Shown in pieces: positions 1-6,334 of a DNA stretch of 6,751 bases. The translations under genes were made by a program, and so were the position numbers. The notes beneath the pieces were generated by a model. The model saw only the letters and a list, made by a program, of their open reading frames with translations, ran no database searches and was not told the DNA's origin. Origin of the DNA: Betaproteobacteria bacterium (GTDB lineage: Bacteria; Pseudomonadota; Gammaproteobacteria; Burkholderiales; Methylophilaceae); the NCBI GenBank assembly GCA_009926035.1, contig RFPQ01000044.1:1-6751 (forward strand), read 5' to 3'. Numbering within the stretch: the first letter of the stretch is position 1; every line of letters starts with the position of its first letter.

Positions 1-2
1 AT

Positions 3-557
3 TTAAGGGAGGCCTACAGGAACATTACCTAGAATGAGTCCAGGTGAATCTGAATCGCCAACGCCAGGCGTTGGATTCGCAGGTAAAATCATAAGCACGC
101 GATCAAGATTATGTTTTACATCCCATGCATGATTATCAATCTTAATTGATAGCATATATGCCGCTTTTGCTTGTCTAAATAAATATTCTGTTTCATTTTT
201 GACTGTCATGTCAGTACCGTTGATCGCCAATGCACGTTTAAAGAAAATATTACCAATATTGTATTGAATGGCTGCTTTTTGAGAGGGCGAGGCTATCGGT
301 AAAAGATTTGTAAAAAGAATATTGGCTTCTTTATATCTTTCTTTAGTTGTGAGCCAATAAGCTGTTGCGTAACGAGCTTCAAAACTATTGATAAACTTAC
401 TAGGCGATTTACCTTCAGCAATATCTCGATTAAAGACTTGAATATTTTTTAATTCAATCCATTGCTTTATAAATACACCAAGTGAAATTATGAGAAGCAG
501 TACAAAAATCCAAGTGAGTTTTTTAGTGCTAAAAAGATTTTTTGTGATTAAAGCCAT
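3..557 (-). CDS. mxaK: MxaK, membrane-anchored TPR-like methanol dehydrogenase maturation protein
   Basis: A protein of 184 residues with one hydrophobic segment near the N terminus (about residues 14-32, preceded by Lys12-Lys13). It is predicted to be anchored in the inner membrane with the rest in the periplasm. Residues about 55-155 are helical and TPR-like: an Ala/Tyr-rich helix pair, the stretch QYNIGNIFFKRAL (99-110) and a WDVKHNLD block (145-152) that resembles the last repeat of Bat-type TPR proteins. The tail from residue 161 is rich in Pro, Gly and Asp. In Methylobacterium, MxaA, MxaK and MxaL are needed to load Ca2+ into methanol dehydrogenase; that role is taken from the family. 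The gene starts inside the end of mxaC (10-bp overlap), with a good Shine-Dalgarno GAGGTG just upstream of its ATG. The stop codon lies 2 bases from the window edge, so mxaL would follow almost at once. Identification rests mainly on gene order, size and topology. Confidence 0.85.
   Translation of the reverse strand: MALITKNLFSTKKLTWIFVLLLIISLGVFIKQWIELKNIQVFNRDIAEGKSPSKFINSFEARYATAYWLTTKERYKEANILFTNLLPIASPSQKAAIQYNIGNIFFKRALAINGTDMTVKNETEYLFRQAKAAYMLSIKIDNHAWDVKHNLDRVLMILPANPTPGVGDSDSPGLILGNVPVGLP
52..78. repeat. GC-rich inverted repeat inside the 3' end of mxaK
   Basis: CCAACGCC (58-65) and GGCGTTGG (67-74) are perfect inverted repeats around a single A. GAAT (52-55) and ATTC (75-78) add four more pairs across a 2-base bulge. 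In the mxaK transcript this would fold as a stem of at least seven GC-rich pairs about 50 bases before the stop codon. No T-run follows, so it is not a standard intrinsic terminator. It encodes part of the Pro/Gly-rich tail. Confidence 0.7.
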
Positions 558-1525
558 GATCTCACCTCAATTAATTTAAGCATCAGTAAACCTATCATCA
601 TAAGAGCCGCAACGACAAAACAATGAGTTGAATAATCTTGACCTGGAATTTTCTCAAAATATTTAATGGGTTTCTTTTCTTTTTGATTGATATCCTCGAT
701 GGCTTTTTGTAATGTTTTTGGATCTTCTGCTTCATAAGCTTGAAAGGGCGAATGAAGTGTTTTAAAAAATTCATTAAGCTCGATTTGAGGTGGCAGTGCC
801 TCATCATCTCGGGCTTTATATGAAGTATTAAAAATACTGATACCACCGGGTTGTCTTAATACGATCCAATAAAGACTAATTTTAAATCGGCCTAACCAAT
901 CCTTAATTTTTTCTTGAGTAGCAGCATCGATACGACCTGCTCCATCTGAAAGTAAAATCATTACTCTCGAACCAGAGTCTGGTACTTTATTAAATAATTC
1001 AGCACCCGTCGTAAGACCACTACCAATATTGGTTTGAAATAATGCATTACCAGCCGTTGCTCTTACGGCTGAAATAACGGCATTTTTATTATCAGTCAGT
1101 GGCAAAACATACATGCCAGAATTACTAAATGAAACCATACCAATCATGTCGTTCGTTCTTGATTTTACAAAGTCAGTAATTAGTCTGGCGGCAGCAGCTG
1201 ATTTCATTTCACCCACTTTGGATTGGTCGTTACCTGCAAAAGGATCATCCATACTCGCACTTCGATCTAATACCAAACCAATTTGAGCGCCTATACCTGT
1301 TTTTTCAATTTCTTTTTGGCGGGAATGTGGTCCACTTAATCCAATAATGATTGCTAATAAAATCATGGTTGCAATAAATTTTAAGATAATGGCCACAATT
1401 CTTGAGAGTCGATCTTTTGGAATCATTTCATTCCATGAGTAATACTGTATAGATGCTTCTTTAAAAAAAAGTGGAATAAAAGCTAAAGGAATAAACCATA
1501 AGACCCATGGAAATGAAAATGTCAT
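548..1525 (-). CDS. mxaC: MxaC, VWA-domain membrane protein for methanol dehydrogenase maturation
   Basis: A 325-residue protein built like a BatA-type VWA protein. It has two N-terminal membrane segments (about 7-20 and 43-62), a von Willebrand factor A domain (about 80-255) and a C-terminal membrane segment (about 301-318). The MIDAS metal-binding site is complete: Asp87-x-Ser89-x-Ser91, Thr165 and Asp194 in LLSDG. With membrane segments on both sides, the VWA domain may face either side; Bat-type relatives place it in the periplasm. MxaC is one of the conserved products of methanol oxidation clusters, and its exact step is not established; VWA proteins beside MoxR ATPases are thought to act as chaperone or metal-insertion partners. 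The ATG overlaps the mxaA stop by 4 bp (ATGA), indicating translational coupling; only a weak AGGT precedes it. Length and topology match the family and I see no damage. Confidence 0.9.
   Translation of the reverse strand: MTFSFPWVLWFIPLAFIPLFFKEASIQYYSWNEMIPKDRLSRIVAIILKFIATMILLAIIIGLSGPHSRQKEIEKTGIGAQIGLVLDRSASMDDPFAGNDQSKVGEMKSAAAARLITDFVKSRTNDMIGMVSFSNSGMYVLPLTDNKNAVISAVRATAGNALFQTNIGSGLTTGAELFNKVPDSGSRVMILLSDGAGRIDAATQEKIKDWLGRFKISLYWIVLRQPGGISIFNTSYKARDDEALPPQIELNEFFKTLHSPFQAYEAEDPKTLQKAIEDINQKEKKPIKYFEKIPGQDYSTHCFVVAALMMIGLLMLKLIEVRSWL
562..568 (-). promoter_or_regulatory. Ribosome binding site of mxaK
   Basis: On the minus strand the sequence GAGGTGA lies four bases before the mxaK ATG (557-555), within the last codons of mxaC. 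It is the clearest Shine-Dalgarno in the mxa run. It fixes the mxaK start and suggests MxaK translation does not depend only on coupling to mxaC. Confidence 0.7.
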
Positions 1526-2520
1526 TTAGTTAAACCTGCCATAAGTGATTTTTTATCCACAATAAGTTTTCTTTCGCAATCTCGACAATGCCGTGAGAAA
1601 TCTTTAAGCCATTTAAGTATTTCATCATGATCATATTTTTTATTTGAAGTATTAAAAAAAACGAGTGTGGAAAGCTTAAAAAACTCACGTAGTTCAGTAT
1701 CGATATTTTTAAATGATGGATTCTTAGCATAAAGATCATGAAGATTATCTGTAAAGAGTGTTTTTCCAATAACAAGATCAAAAGCACGATGCATGTCTGT
1801 GATTGCTTTTTGAATAGAAGTAGGGGTTGCCTTCATTTTATTGATTGAGCGATGGGTTCTTGCAAATACACCTCGAGCGTTTGGTAGCCATGCATATTGA
1901 CTATAAATATAGATAAGACCTAATAAAGAAAGGAGTGCGATGATGCCCGAAATTTTTAGTGTTTTCATAGGGCTTGTCTCATCCATAAAAATGACGCCTC
2001 TTAATGGGCTCATATCCTGTTCAATTTTTATAGCACCGAAAATTGATAAAGGAGATATCGCAATTTGATATTCAGGGATTCTGTATTTAAAAACTTTCTT
2101 TTGGGGGTCATTTGGATTCAAGACTCGGATATATTCAGCCGGTAAGAATCCAGGTTTTGCGACTACATTGTTTGTAAAAATTTGATACGTAAGATCCATG
2201 ATTAATGTAGAGGATGTTTTATCCTCTTTTAATACATGTTTCATTGCATCCAATACAATGCCTAAATCCTGCCCTTTATATTTTCTTTCGTACCCTGGAA
2301 TAGGTAAAGACTCTTTAATGAGAACATAGGGTTTTTTGATCGTAACTTCTACATGTCTTTCTGATTTATCCCCGACGGTATATCCCACTCGATGAAGCGG
2401 CTCTTTTATTTTGATGGATATAATACCTTCTTGAATATCAGGCCACTCTTGCACATCCAGTGCAAAACTAGAAACTGATAATAGAAGCATCCATAAAGAA
2501 ATAAGATATTTCATAATCAT
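1522..2520 (-). CDS. mxaA: MxaA, periplasmic methanol dehydrogenase Ca2+-insertion factor
   Basis: A 332-residue protein. It starts with a signal-peptide-like segment (residues 3-20, possible cleavage after SSFA). A periplasmic beta-rich domain follows to about residue 186, then one membrane helix (about 187-207) and a cytoplasmic helical tail of about 125 residues. MxaA is required for Ca2+ incorporation into methanol dehydrogenase in Methylobacterium; that role is from the family. The tail contains HCRDC (His311, Cys312, Cys315), a CxxC pair. The start overlaps the mxaS stop by one base (TAATG). A second ATG two codons later (MIMKYL) would also give a good signal peptide, but the weak TAGG upstream is better spaced for the first. 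The 4-bp overlap with mxaC and the order S-A-C support the identity more than sequence motifs do. Confidence 0.87.
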   Translation of the reverse strand: MIMKYLISLWMLLLSVSSFALDVQEWPDIQEGIISIKIKEPLHRVGYTVGDKSERHVEVTIKKPYVLIKESLPIPGYERKYKGQDLGIVLDAMKHVLKEDKTSSTLIMDLTYQIFTNNVVAKPGFLPAEYIRVLNPNDPQKKVFKYRIPEYQIAISPLSIFGAIKIEQDMSPLRGVIFMDETSPMKTLKISGIIALLSLLGLIYIYSQYAWLPNARGVFARTHRSINKMKATPTSIQKAITDMHRAFDLVIGKTLFTDNLHDLYAKNPSFKNIDTELREFFKLSTLVFFNTSNKKYDHDEILKWLKDFSRHCRDCERKLIVDKKSLMAGLTK

Positions 2521-3380
2521 TAAGCGCCTACGAATTGATTAAAGTATTCGGTCATTTTAGTTGCATTAAAATAGTCATCTACAAAAAAAGGTGGAATGTC
2601 AAAATTCATAAATGCTTTTGTAATGACAGCACGTCTTTTCTCAAATGAATCCACAATTTTTTCTTTCAGTTCTTTTCTTAAAAAAAGTGTATTTTTTTTA
2701 CCACTTTCAGGATCGGTAATGGTGACAATGCCAAAATCAGGAAGATTGATGTATTCTTTTTTATCCCACAAAACCACAGGCACTACATGGTGCCTCATGA
2801 GATTAGATAAACAATTTTCCAATTCAACTTCTGGCATGTGAAAGTCTGATATAAAGAAAATAAGTGAACGTTCACGAGGCATGTATTGATAGAGGTCTTT
2901 GATTGCACGATTCGATTTATCTGTAGATGTAAACTTTTTAAGTTCGTGAATAAGTGTTAATGCGTGTTGTGATCTAAATGATAGGGGCGCTAACCAATCT
3001 TCTCTAATTTCATCATCAAAACCAATGAGTCCTAAAGCGTCATGACGATCGATGACTGAATGAGCTATGGATTGGGCGACTTCAGCAGCTAAATTAATTT
3101 TTTTATTTTTTCCACCAAAATTCATACTTGCAGATAAATCACAGACAATCATGACAGGTGTTGCACTTCGTTGATTAAATATTTTGACGTGAATCTCACC
3201 TAAAGGATCTCGAATCGATTGGCGAATATCAATGCGCCTTGGATCAGGATATGAAAGAAGTGTCGTGTGCCCTGCAAACTCAATACCCATTCCTCTTTGG
3301 TTACTTTTATGGCGACCAGGATGCTTGCCTTTAGATTTCCAGCCAATGTGGTAATCAAATAATGGGGTGGATTGAACCAT
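2520..3380 (-). CDS. mxaS: MxaS, DUF58/VWA-like protein of the methanol oxidation cluster
   Basis: A 286-residue soluble-looking protein with no signal peptide or membrane helix, so probably cytoplasmic. Residues about 33-65 (GIEF followed by PDPRRIDIR) are a diverged version of the DUF58 signature, which usually reads EF..R.Y..GD..R.IDW. Residues about 74-205 form a VWA-like fold with MIDAS residues Asp81-x-Ser83-x-Ser85 in DLSAS and Ser178-Asp179 in ISDF. DUF58 proteins are regular partners of MoxR ATPases, which fits its place directly after mxaR with a 4-bp gap. MxaS is required for active methanol dehydrogenase in model methylotrophs, but its biochemical action is unknown. No Shine-Dalgarno is visible before the ATG, so translation may depend on ribosomes finishing mxaR. 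The N terminus is rich in Lys, His and Arg (residues 10-30). Confidence 0.9.
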   Translation of the reverse strand: MVQSTPLFDYHIGWKSKGKHPGRHKSNQRGMGIEFAGHTTLLSYPDPRRIDIRQSIRDPLGEIHVKIFNQRSATPVMIVCDLSASMNFGGKNKKINLAAEVAQSIAHSVIDRHDALGLIGFDDEIREDWLAPLSFRSQHALTLIHELKKFTSTDKSNRAIKDLYQYMPRERSLIFFISDFHMPEVELENCLSNLMRHHVVPVVLWDKKEYINLPDFGIVTITDPESGKKNTLFLRKELKEKIVDSFEKRRAVITKAFMNFDIPPFFVDDYFNATKMTEYFNQFVGA

Positions 3381-3384
3381 AGAA

Positions 3385-4401
3385 TTAAGGTGCGTTGATG
3401 ACGTTTAAAATACCATTGGTTAAATCACGCGCAATGATTGTTCTTCTCATTTCATAGACAGGATTAAATACGAGTCGATGCGCGATGGTTTCGTGGAATA
3501 CTGCATGAATATCTGCAGGGGTTACTGAAGTTCGATCATTAAGCCATGCATTTACACGCGCTGCTTTCATCATCATACTCATACCGCGCGGGCTAGCGCC
3601 TGATACGATGAGTCGATTCATATCAATATCAGATAACTTAATGCCATAATCGCCAGGATTTTTTGTAGCCTTCCATAAACGTAATGCATAATTTTTTAAA
3701 GCATCTGTAGCTTTAATATTTTCTTGAATCGTTTCTGAAAGTTCATTGAGTTTATTGAATTTAATAAGATCAGGCTTGACTTCTTCAATAAGTTTATCTG
3801 CGTTATGGAATTTAGTTTCAAAGACCAAGTCCTTCATCATCTGGTCAGCTTTTGGAATGAGAATGGGTATTTCCATCATAAAACGGTCGCGCGCTGCTGA
3901 AGGGATTTCAAATGTTTCTTCACGTTCTACTTGGTTTCGATCGGCGAATACCACCATGTGAGGAAAGTGATGTTCTTTATTAAATGCAGATAATGTTTTT
4001 TCCGCCATGATTCTTAAGAGTAATGAATGTACCTGTGGTCTTGCACGATTAATTTCGTTGAAAAAGAAAATAGATAAATCACTGCCTGACATCAAAATAG
4101 GGCCCGGGCTTACATGTGGCTTTCCATCTTCGCCGAGATATGTGTGATAGATCAGATCATTTGGCATAAGATCAATCGTACCTTCGATACGTTGGTAGCC
4201 ACCACCAATGGCACGAGTAAAGGCTTTGAGGAGTGTCGTTTTTCCAACGCCTACATCACCTTCAAGAAGAACGTGACCACGCGAAAAAATTGAAGTGGTA
4301 ATAAGCCTGACAGGACTTTCTTGTCCTACGATAACTTTATTAATTTCTGCTTCAAGTTTGACTGCAAGCTTTCTCCAGTCGGCCAGATTTTGGTCGCTCA
4401 T
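3385..4401 (-). CDS. mxaR: MxaR, MoxR-family AAA+ ATPase for methanol dehydrogenase maturation
   Basis: A 338-residue MoxR-type AAA+ ATPase, the class named after this gene. Visible parts are an N-terminal helix ending in VIVGQ (23-27), Walker A GDVGVGKT (48-55, Lys54 and Thr55), the Walker B region IFFFNEINRA (111-120), a sensor 1 region around FADRN (152-156), the Arg-rich AARDRF (169-174) likely to give the arginine finger, and sensor 2 GASPRG (268-273, Arg272) in the lid. Walker B has Asn115-Glu116 where most MoxR proteins have Asp-Glu. It is first in the mxa run and probably drives, with MxaS and MxaC, an ATP-dependent step in maturing the dehydrogenase. The ATG follows AGGGA by 6 bases. 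The promoter should lie in the 160-bp spacer shared with fabA, because no mxaFJGI genes precede it here. Confidence 0.92.
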   Translation of the reverse strand: MSDQNLADWRKLAVKLEAEINKVIVGQESPVRLITTSIFSRGHVLLEGDVGVGKTTLLKAFTRAIGGGYQRIEGTIDLMPNDLIYHTYLGEDGKPHVSPGPILMSGSDLSIFFFNEINRARPQVHSLLLRIMAEKTLSAFNKEHHFPHMVVFADRNQVEREETFEIPSAARDRFMMEIPILIPKADQMMKDLVFETKFHNADKLIEEVKPDLIKFNKLNELSETIQENIKATDALKNYALRLWKATKNPGDYGIKLSDIDMNRLIVSGASPRGMSMMMKAARVNAWLNDRTSVTPADIHAVFHETIAHRLVFNPVYEMRRTIIARDLTNGILNVINAP

Positions 4402-4561
4402 ATCGAATCCCTAATAGATGAAATTGTTAGTTGAGTGTTTTACTATGACTTTCATAGTAGCTTAATAATTTATAAGGGTAAATAGATAAAAACACGATAA
4501 AATACTTGTGTTTTCACACAAAAAATTTTCACAATCTTTTTATCAGTAGCTCATAAACTCA
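4402..4561. promoter_or_regulatory. Divergent promoter region between mxaR and fabA
   Basis: A 160-bp AT-rich spacer with no coding potential, which must hold the promoters of both the mxa operon and fabA-fabB. For mxaR, a possible -10 is TATAAA on the minus strand (4474-4469) without a convincing -35. For fabA, TAAAAT (4498-4503) is a possible -10, again with a poor -35. Small repeats cluster here: the dyad 4441-4459, GATAAAA twice with an 11-bp period (4485-4491, 4496-4502), AAAACAC (4489-4495) inverted to GTGTTTT (4508-4514), and TTTTCACA twice (4511-4518, 4526-4533). mxaR has AGGGA (4412-4408) as a ribosome site; fabA has none that I can see. That promoters exist here follows from the divergent genes; the exact elements are guesses. 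Confidence 0.6.
4441..4459. repeat. Perfect 8-3-8 inverted repeat upstream of mxaR
   Basis: TACTATGA (4441-4448) and TCATAGTA (4452-4459) are exact inverted repeats around CTT. The dyad sits 40-58 bases before the mxaR ATG. If the TATAAA at 4474-4469 is the mxaR -10, it lies at the very start of the transcript. It could be an operator for a dimeric regulator or a 5' mRNA hairpin. No T-run follows on either strand, so it is not an ordinary terminator. Confidence 0.6.
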
Positions 4562-5077
4562 ATGTCTAAAAAAAATAGCTATACAAAAGAAGAGCTTTTG
4601 TCTTGCGGTCGAGGAGAGATGTTTGGCCCTGGCAACGCGCAACTTCCATTACCTCCCATGCTTATGTTTGATCGTATCGTTTCCATTACAGACGAGGGTG
4701 GCGAATACGGCAATGGACAAATTATTGCTGAACTAGATGTCAATAAAGACCTTTGGTTCTTTGGCTGTCATTTTGAGGGGGATCCTGTCATGCCGGGCTG
4801 TCTCGGTCTTGATGCGATGTGGCAATTAGTTGGTTTCTATTTGGGCTGGAAAGGTGGCCTAGGTCGAGGTCGTGCACTGGGCGGCGGCGAAATTAAGTTC
4901 ACAGGACAAGTATTACCTACAGCTAAAAAAATTACCTATGTTATTGATTTAAAAAGAGTAATTATGCGTAAACTTATTATGGGAATTGCTGATGCTAAAA
5001 TGTCAGTCGATGGTCGAGAGATTTACCATGCTAAAGATTTGCGTGTTGGTTTATTCACGCGTACTGATAATTTTTGA
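4562..5077 (+). CDS. fabA: FabA, 3-hydroxydecanoyl-ACP dehydratase/isomerase
   Basis: A cytoplasmic dimeric hot-dog-fold enzyme of type II fatty acid synthesis. It dehydrates (3R)-hydroxydecanoyl-ACP and isomerises trans-2- to cis-3-decenoyl-ACP, the branch point to unsaturated fatty acids. The product is 171 residues (E. coli FabA is 172) and is recognisable along its whole length. The catalytic pair His70 and Asp84 is intact within WFFGCHF (65-71) and [12 protein letters not shown] (73-84), followed by [10 protein letters not shown]. The C-terminal [12 protein letters not shown] block (112-123) is also typical. The start matches the family N terminus (SYTKEELL), although no Shine-Dalgarno is visible. 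fabB follows after 24 bp, the usual fabA-fabB pairing. It is transcribed away from mxaR, with which it shares its upstream region. I see nothing damaged. Confidence 0.97.
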   Translation: MSKKNSYTKEELLSCGRGEMFGPGNAQLPLPPMLMFDRIVSITDEGGEYGNGQIIAELDVNKDLWFFGCHFEGDPVMPGCLGLDAMWQLVGFYLGWKGGLGRGRALGGGEIKFTGQVLPTAKKITYVIDLKRVIMRKLIMGIADAKMSVDGREIYHAKDLRVGLFTRTDNF

Positions 5078-5089
5078 TTGTTATTCAAT

Positions 5090-5095
5090 GGGAGG
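5090..5095 (+). promoter_or_regulatory. Ribosome binding site that decides the fabB start
   Basis: GGGAGG lies 6 bases before the ATG at 5102, an ideal spacing. The reading frame is open back to a TTG at 5078, directly after the fabA stop. Using that TTG would place this site inside the gene and add eight residues (beginning LFNGRRR as read) with no family counterpart. Confidence 0.85.
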
Positions 5096-5101
5096 CGACG
5101 C

Positions 5102-6334
5102 ATGACCCGTCGTGTTGTTGTTACTGGATTAGGGATTGTATCTAGCCTAGGTAATAATAAAAAAGAAGTTCAAGATAGCTTATATCATGCTCGATCTGGC
5201 ATTACATTTCAGCCAGATTATGCTGCCATGGGATTACGCTCTCATGTGGCAGGCTCCATCAAAAATCTTAATCTCGAAGAATTAATCGATCGCAAATTAT
5301 TCCGTTTTATGGCGAAAGGCCATGCTTACGCTTGGCTTGCCATGCAAGAAGCGATCGTAGATTCAGCCTTGTCCGAAGCCATGGTCTCAAATATTCGCAC
5401 CGGCTTGATTGTGGGCGCAGGCGGCGCTTCACATGAAAGTATTTTAGACGGCATAGATACTATACGAGAAAAAGGAATTCGACGTGTAGGCCCATACATG
5501 GTCACTAAAGCTATGGCGAGTGGCGTTTCAGCATGTCTTGCAACGGGTGCCAAAATTAAAGGTGTGAACTATGCGATTACTTCTGCATGTTCAACTAGTG
5601 CTCATTGTATTGGTGCAGGCGTTGAACAAATTCAACTAGGTAAACAAGATATTATTTTTGCAGGTGGCGCTGAAGAAGAGCATTGGACACTTTCTTTCAT
5701 GTTCGATGGTATGGGAGCTCTCTCAAGTAAATACAATGAGACTCCAGAGAAAGCCTCGCGCACCTATGATGTGAATCGAGACGGTTTTGTGATCTCAGGT
5801 GGTGGCGGTATTTTGGTTCTAGAAGAATATGAGCATGCAAAAGCACGCAATGCAAAAATTTATGCAGAAGTCGTAGGTTACGGCGCCACATCTGATGGTT
5901 ATGATATGGTAGCTCCAAGTGGCGAAGGTGCTGAGCGATGTATGACGCTTGCGCTCCAAGGTATCGACCATGTTGATTATATGAATACACATGGTACAAG
6001 TACTCCTGTAGGTGATGTCAAAGAACTTGAAGCAATACGCGCTGTATTTGAAGGCGGTAAATATGGTCCTATGCCACATATTGCCTCGACAAAATCTTTA
6101 TCTGGCCACGCATTAGGTGCAGCTGGCGTCAATGAAGCGATCTATAGTCTTATCATGATGGAAAATAAATTTATTGCGCCATCAGTGAATATTGAAGAAC
6201 TAGATCCTTTAGCTAAAGATCTTCCTATCGTGACGAAACGCATTGATAATATTGAAGTGAAAACGGCGATTTCAAATAGCTTTGGTTTTGGCGGCACAAA
6301 TGCCTGCCTTGTATTTTCAACAAAAAATCTTTAA
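5102..6334 (+). CDS. fabB: FabB, beta-ketoacyl-ACP synthase I
   Basis: A cytoplasmic condensing enzyme of the thiolase fold that elongates acyl-ACP with malonyl-ACP. FabB-type enzymes extend the cis-3-decenoyl-ACP made by FabA, completing the unsaturated fatty acid route. From the ATG at 5102 it has 410 residues (E. coli FabB has 406). The active-site cysteine is Cys163 in SACSTSAHC, with His297 in [11 protein letters not shown], Lys331 and His336 in [12 protein letters not shown], and the closing glycine-rich [10 protein letters not shown] (391-400). The N terminus [15 protein letters not shown] is the standard condensing-enzyme start. Pairing with fabA and the STSAHC active-site context favour FabB over FabF. 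It ends by overlapping the oppositely oriented gene at 6331 by 4 bp, leaving no space for its own terminator between the stop codons. Confidence 0.96.
   Translation: MTRRVVVTGLGIVSSLGNNKKEVQDSLYHARSGITFQPDYAAMGLRSHVAGSIKNLNLEELIDRKLFRFMAKGHAYAWLAMQEAIVDSALSEAMVSNIRTGLIVGAGGASHESILDGIDTIREKGIRRVGPYMVTKAMASGVSACLATGAKIKGVNYAITSACSTSAHCIGAGVEQIQLGKQDIIFAGGAEEEHWTLSFMFDGMGALSSKYNETPEKASRTYDVNRDGFVISGGGGILVLEEYEHAKARNAKIYAEVVGYGATSDGYDMVAPSGEGAERCMTLALQGIDHVDYMNTHGTSTPVGDVKELEAIRAVFEGGKYGPMPHIASTKSLSGHALGAAGVNEAIYSLIMMENKFIAPSVNIEELDPLAKDLPIVTKRIDNIEVKTAISNSFGFGGTNACLVFSTKNL

Noticed and set aside
598..846. Open frame of about 82 codons on the minus strand
   Set aside because: It lies wholly inside the coordinates of mxaC, and its peptide is an out-of-frame reading of that gene with no recognisable domain or ribosome site.
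1530..1787. Open frame of about 85 codons on the minus strand within mxaA
   Set aside because: An alternative-frame reading of the mxaA C-terminal region, hydrophobic only because AT-rich codons are shifted; mxaA itself has the family features.
2596..2841. Plus-strand open frame opposite mxaS
   Set aside because: Antisense shadow of a well-supported gene, with no ribosome site or recognisable protein.
3746..3961. Plus-strand open frame opposite mxaR
   Set aside because: Antisense shadow of mxaR; the region encodes conserved AAA+ sequence on the other strand.
4488..4498. The 11-mer AAAAACACGAT upstream of fabA also occurs on the minus strand just before the Mth938-family gene (6713-6703)
   Set aside because: The positions relative to the two start codons differ greatly and AT-rich words of this length can recur by chance, so I do not treat it as a shared promoter element.
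4402..4561. Possible riboswitch or small RNA in the mxaR-fabA spacer
   Set aside because: Beyond one short AT-rich hairpin there is no conserved multi-stem architecture, expression platform or T-run terminator.
5078..5101. TTG start for fabB directly after the fabA stop
   Set aside because: It would add eight residues with no family counterpart and put the ideal GGGAGG ribosome site inside the gene; the ATG at 5102 fits better.
5326..6079. Three minus-strand open frames opposite fabB
   Set aside because: All are antisense to conserved FabB blocks, including the active-site region, and their peptides are low-complexity His/Arg/Tyr-rich or Ala/Ser-rich with no known domain.
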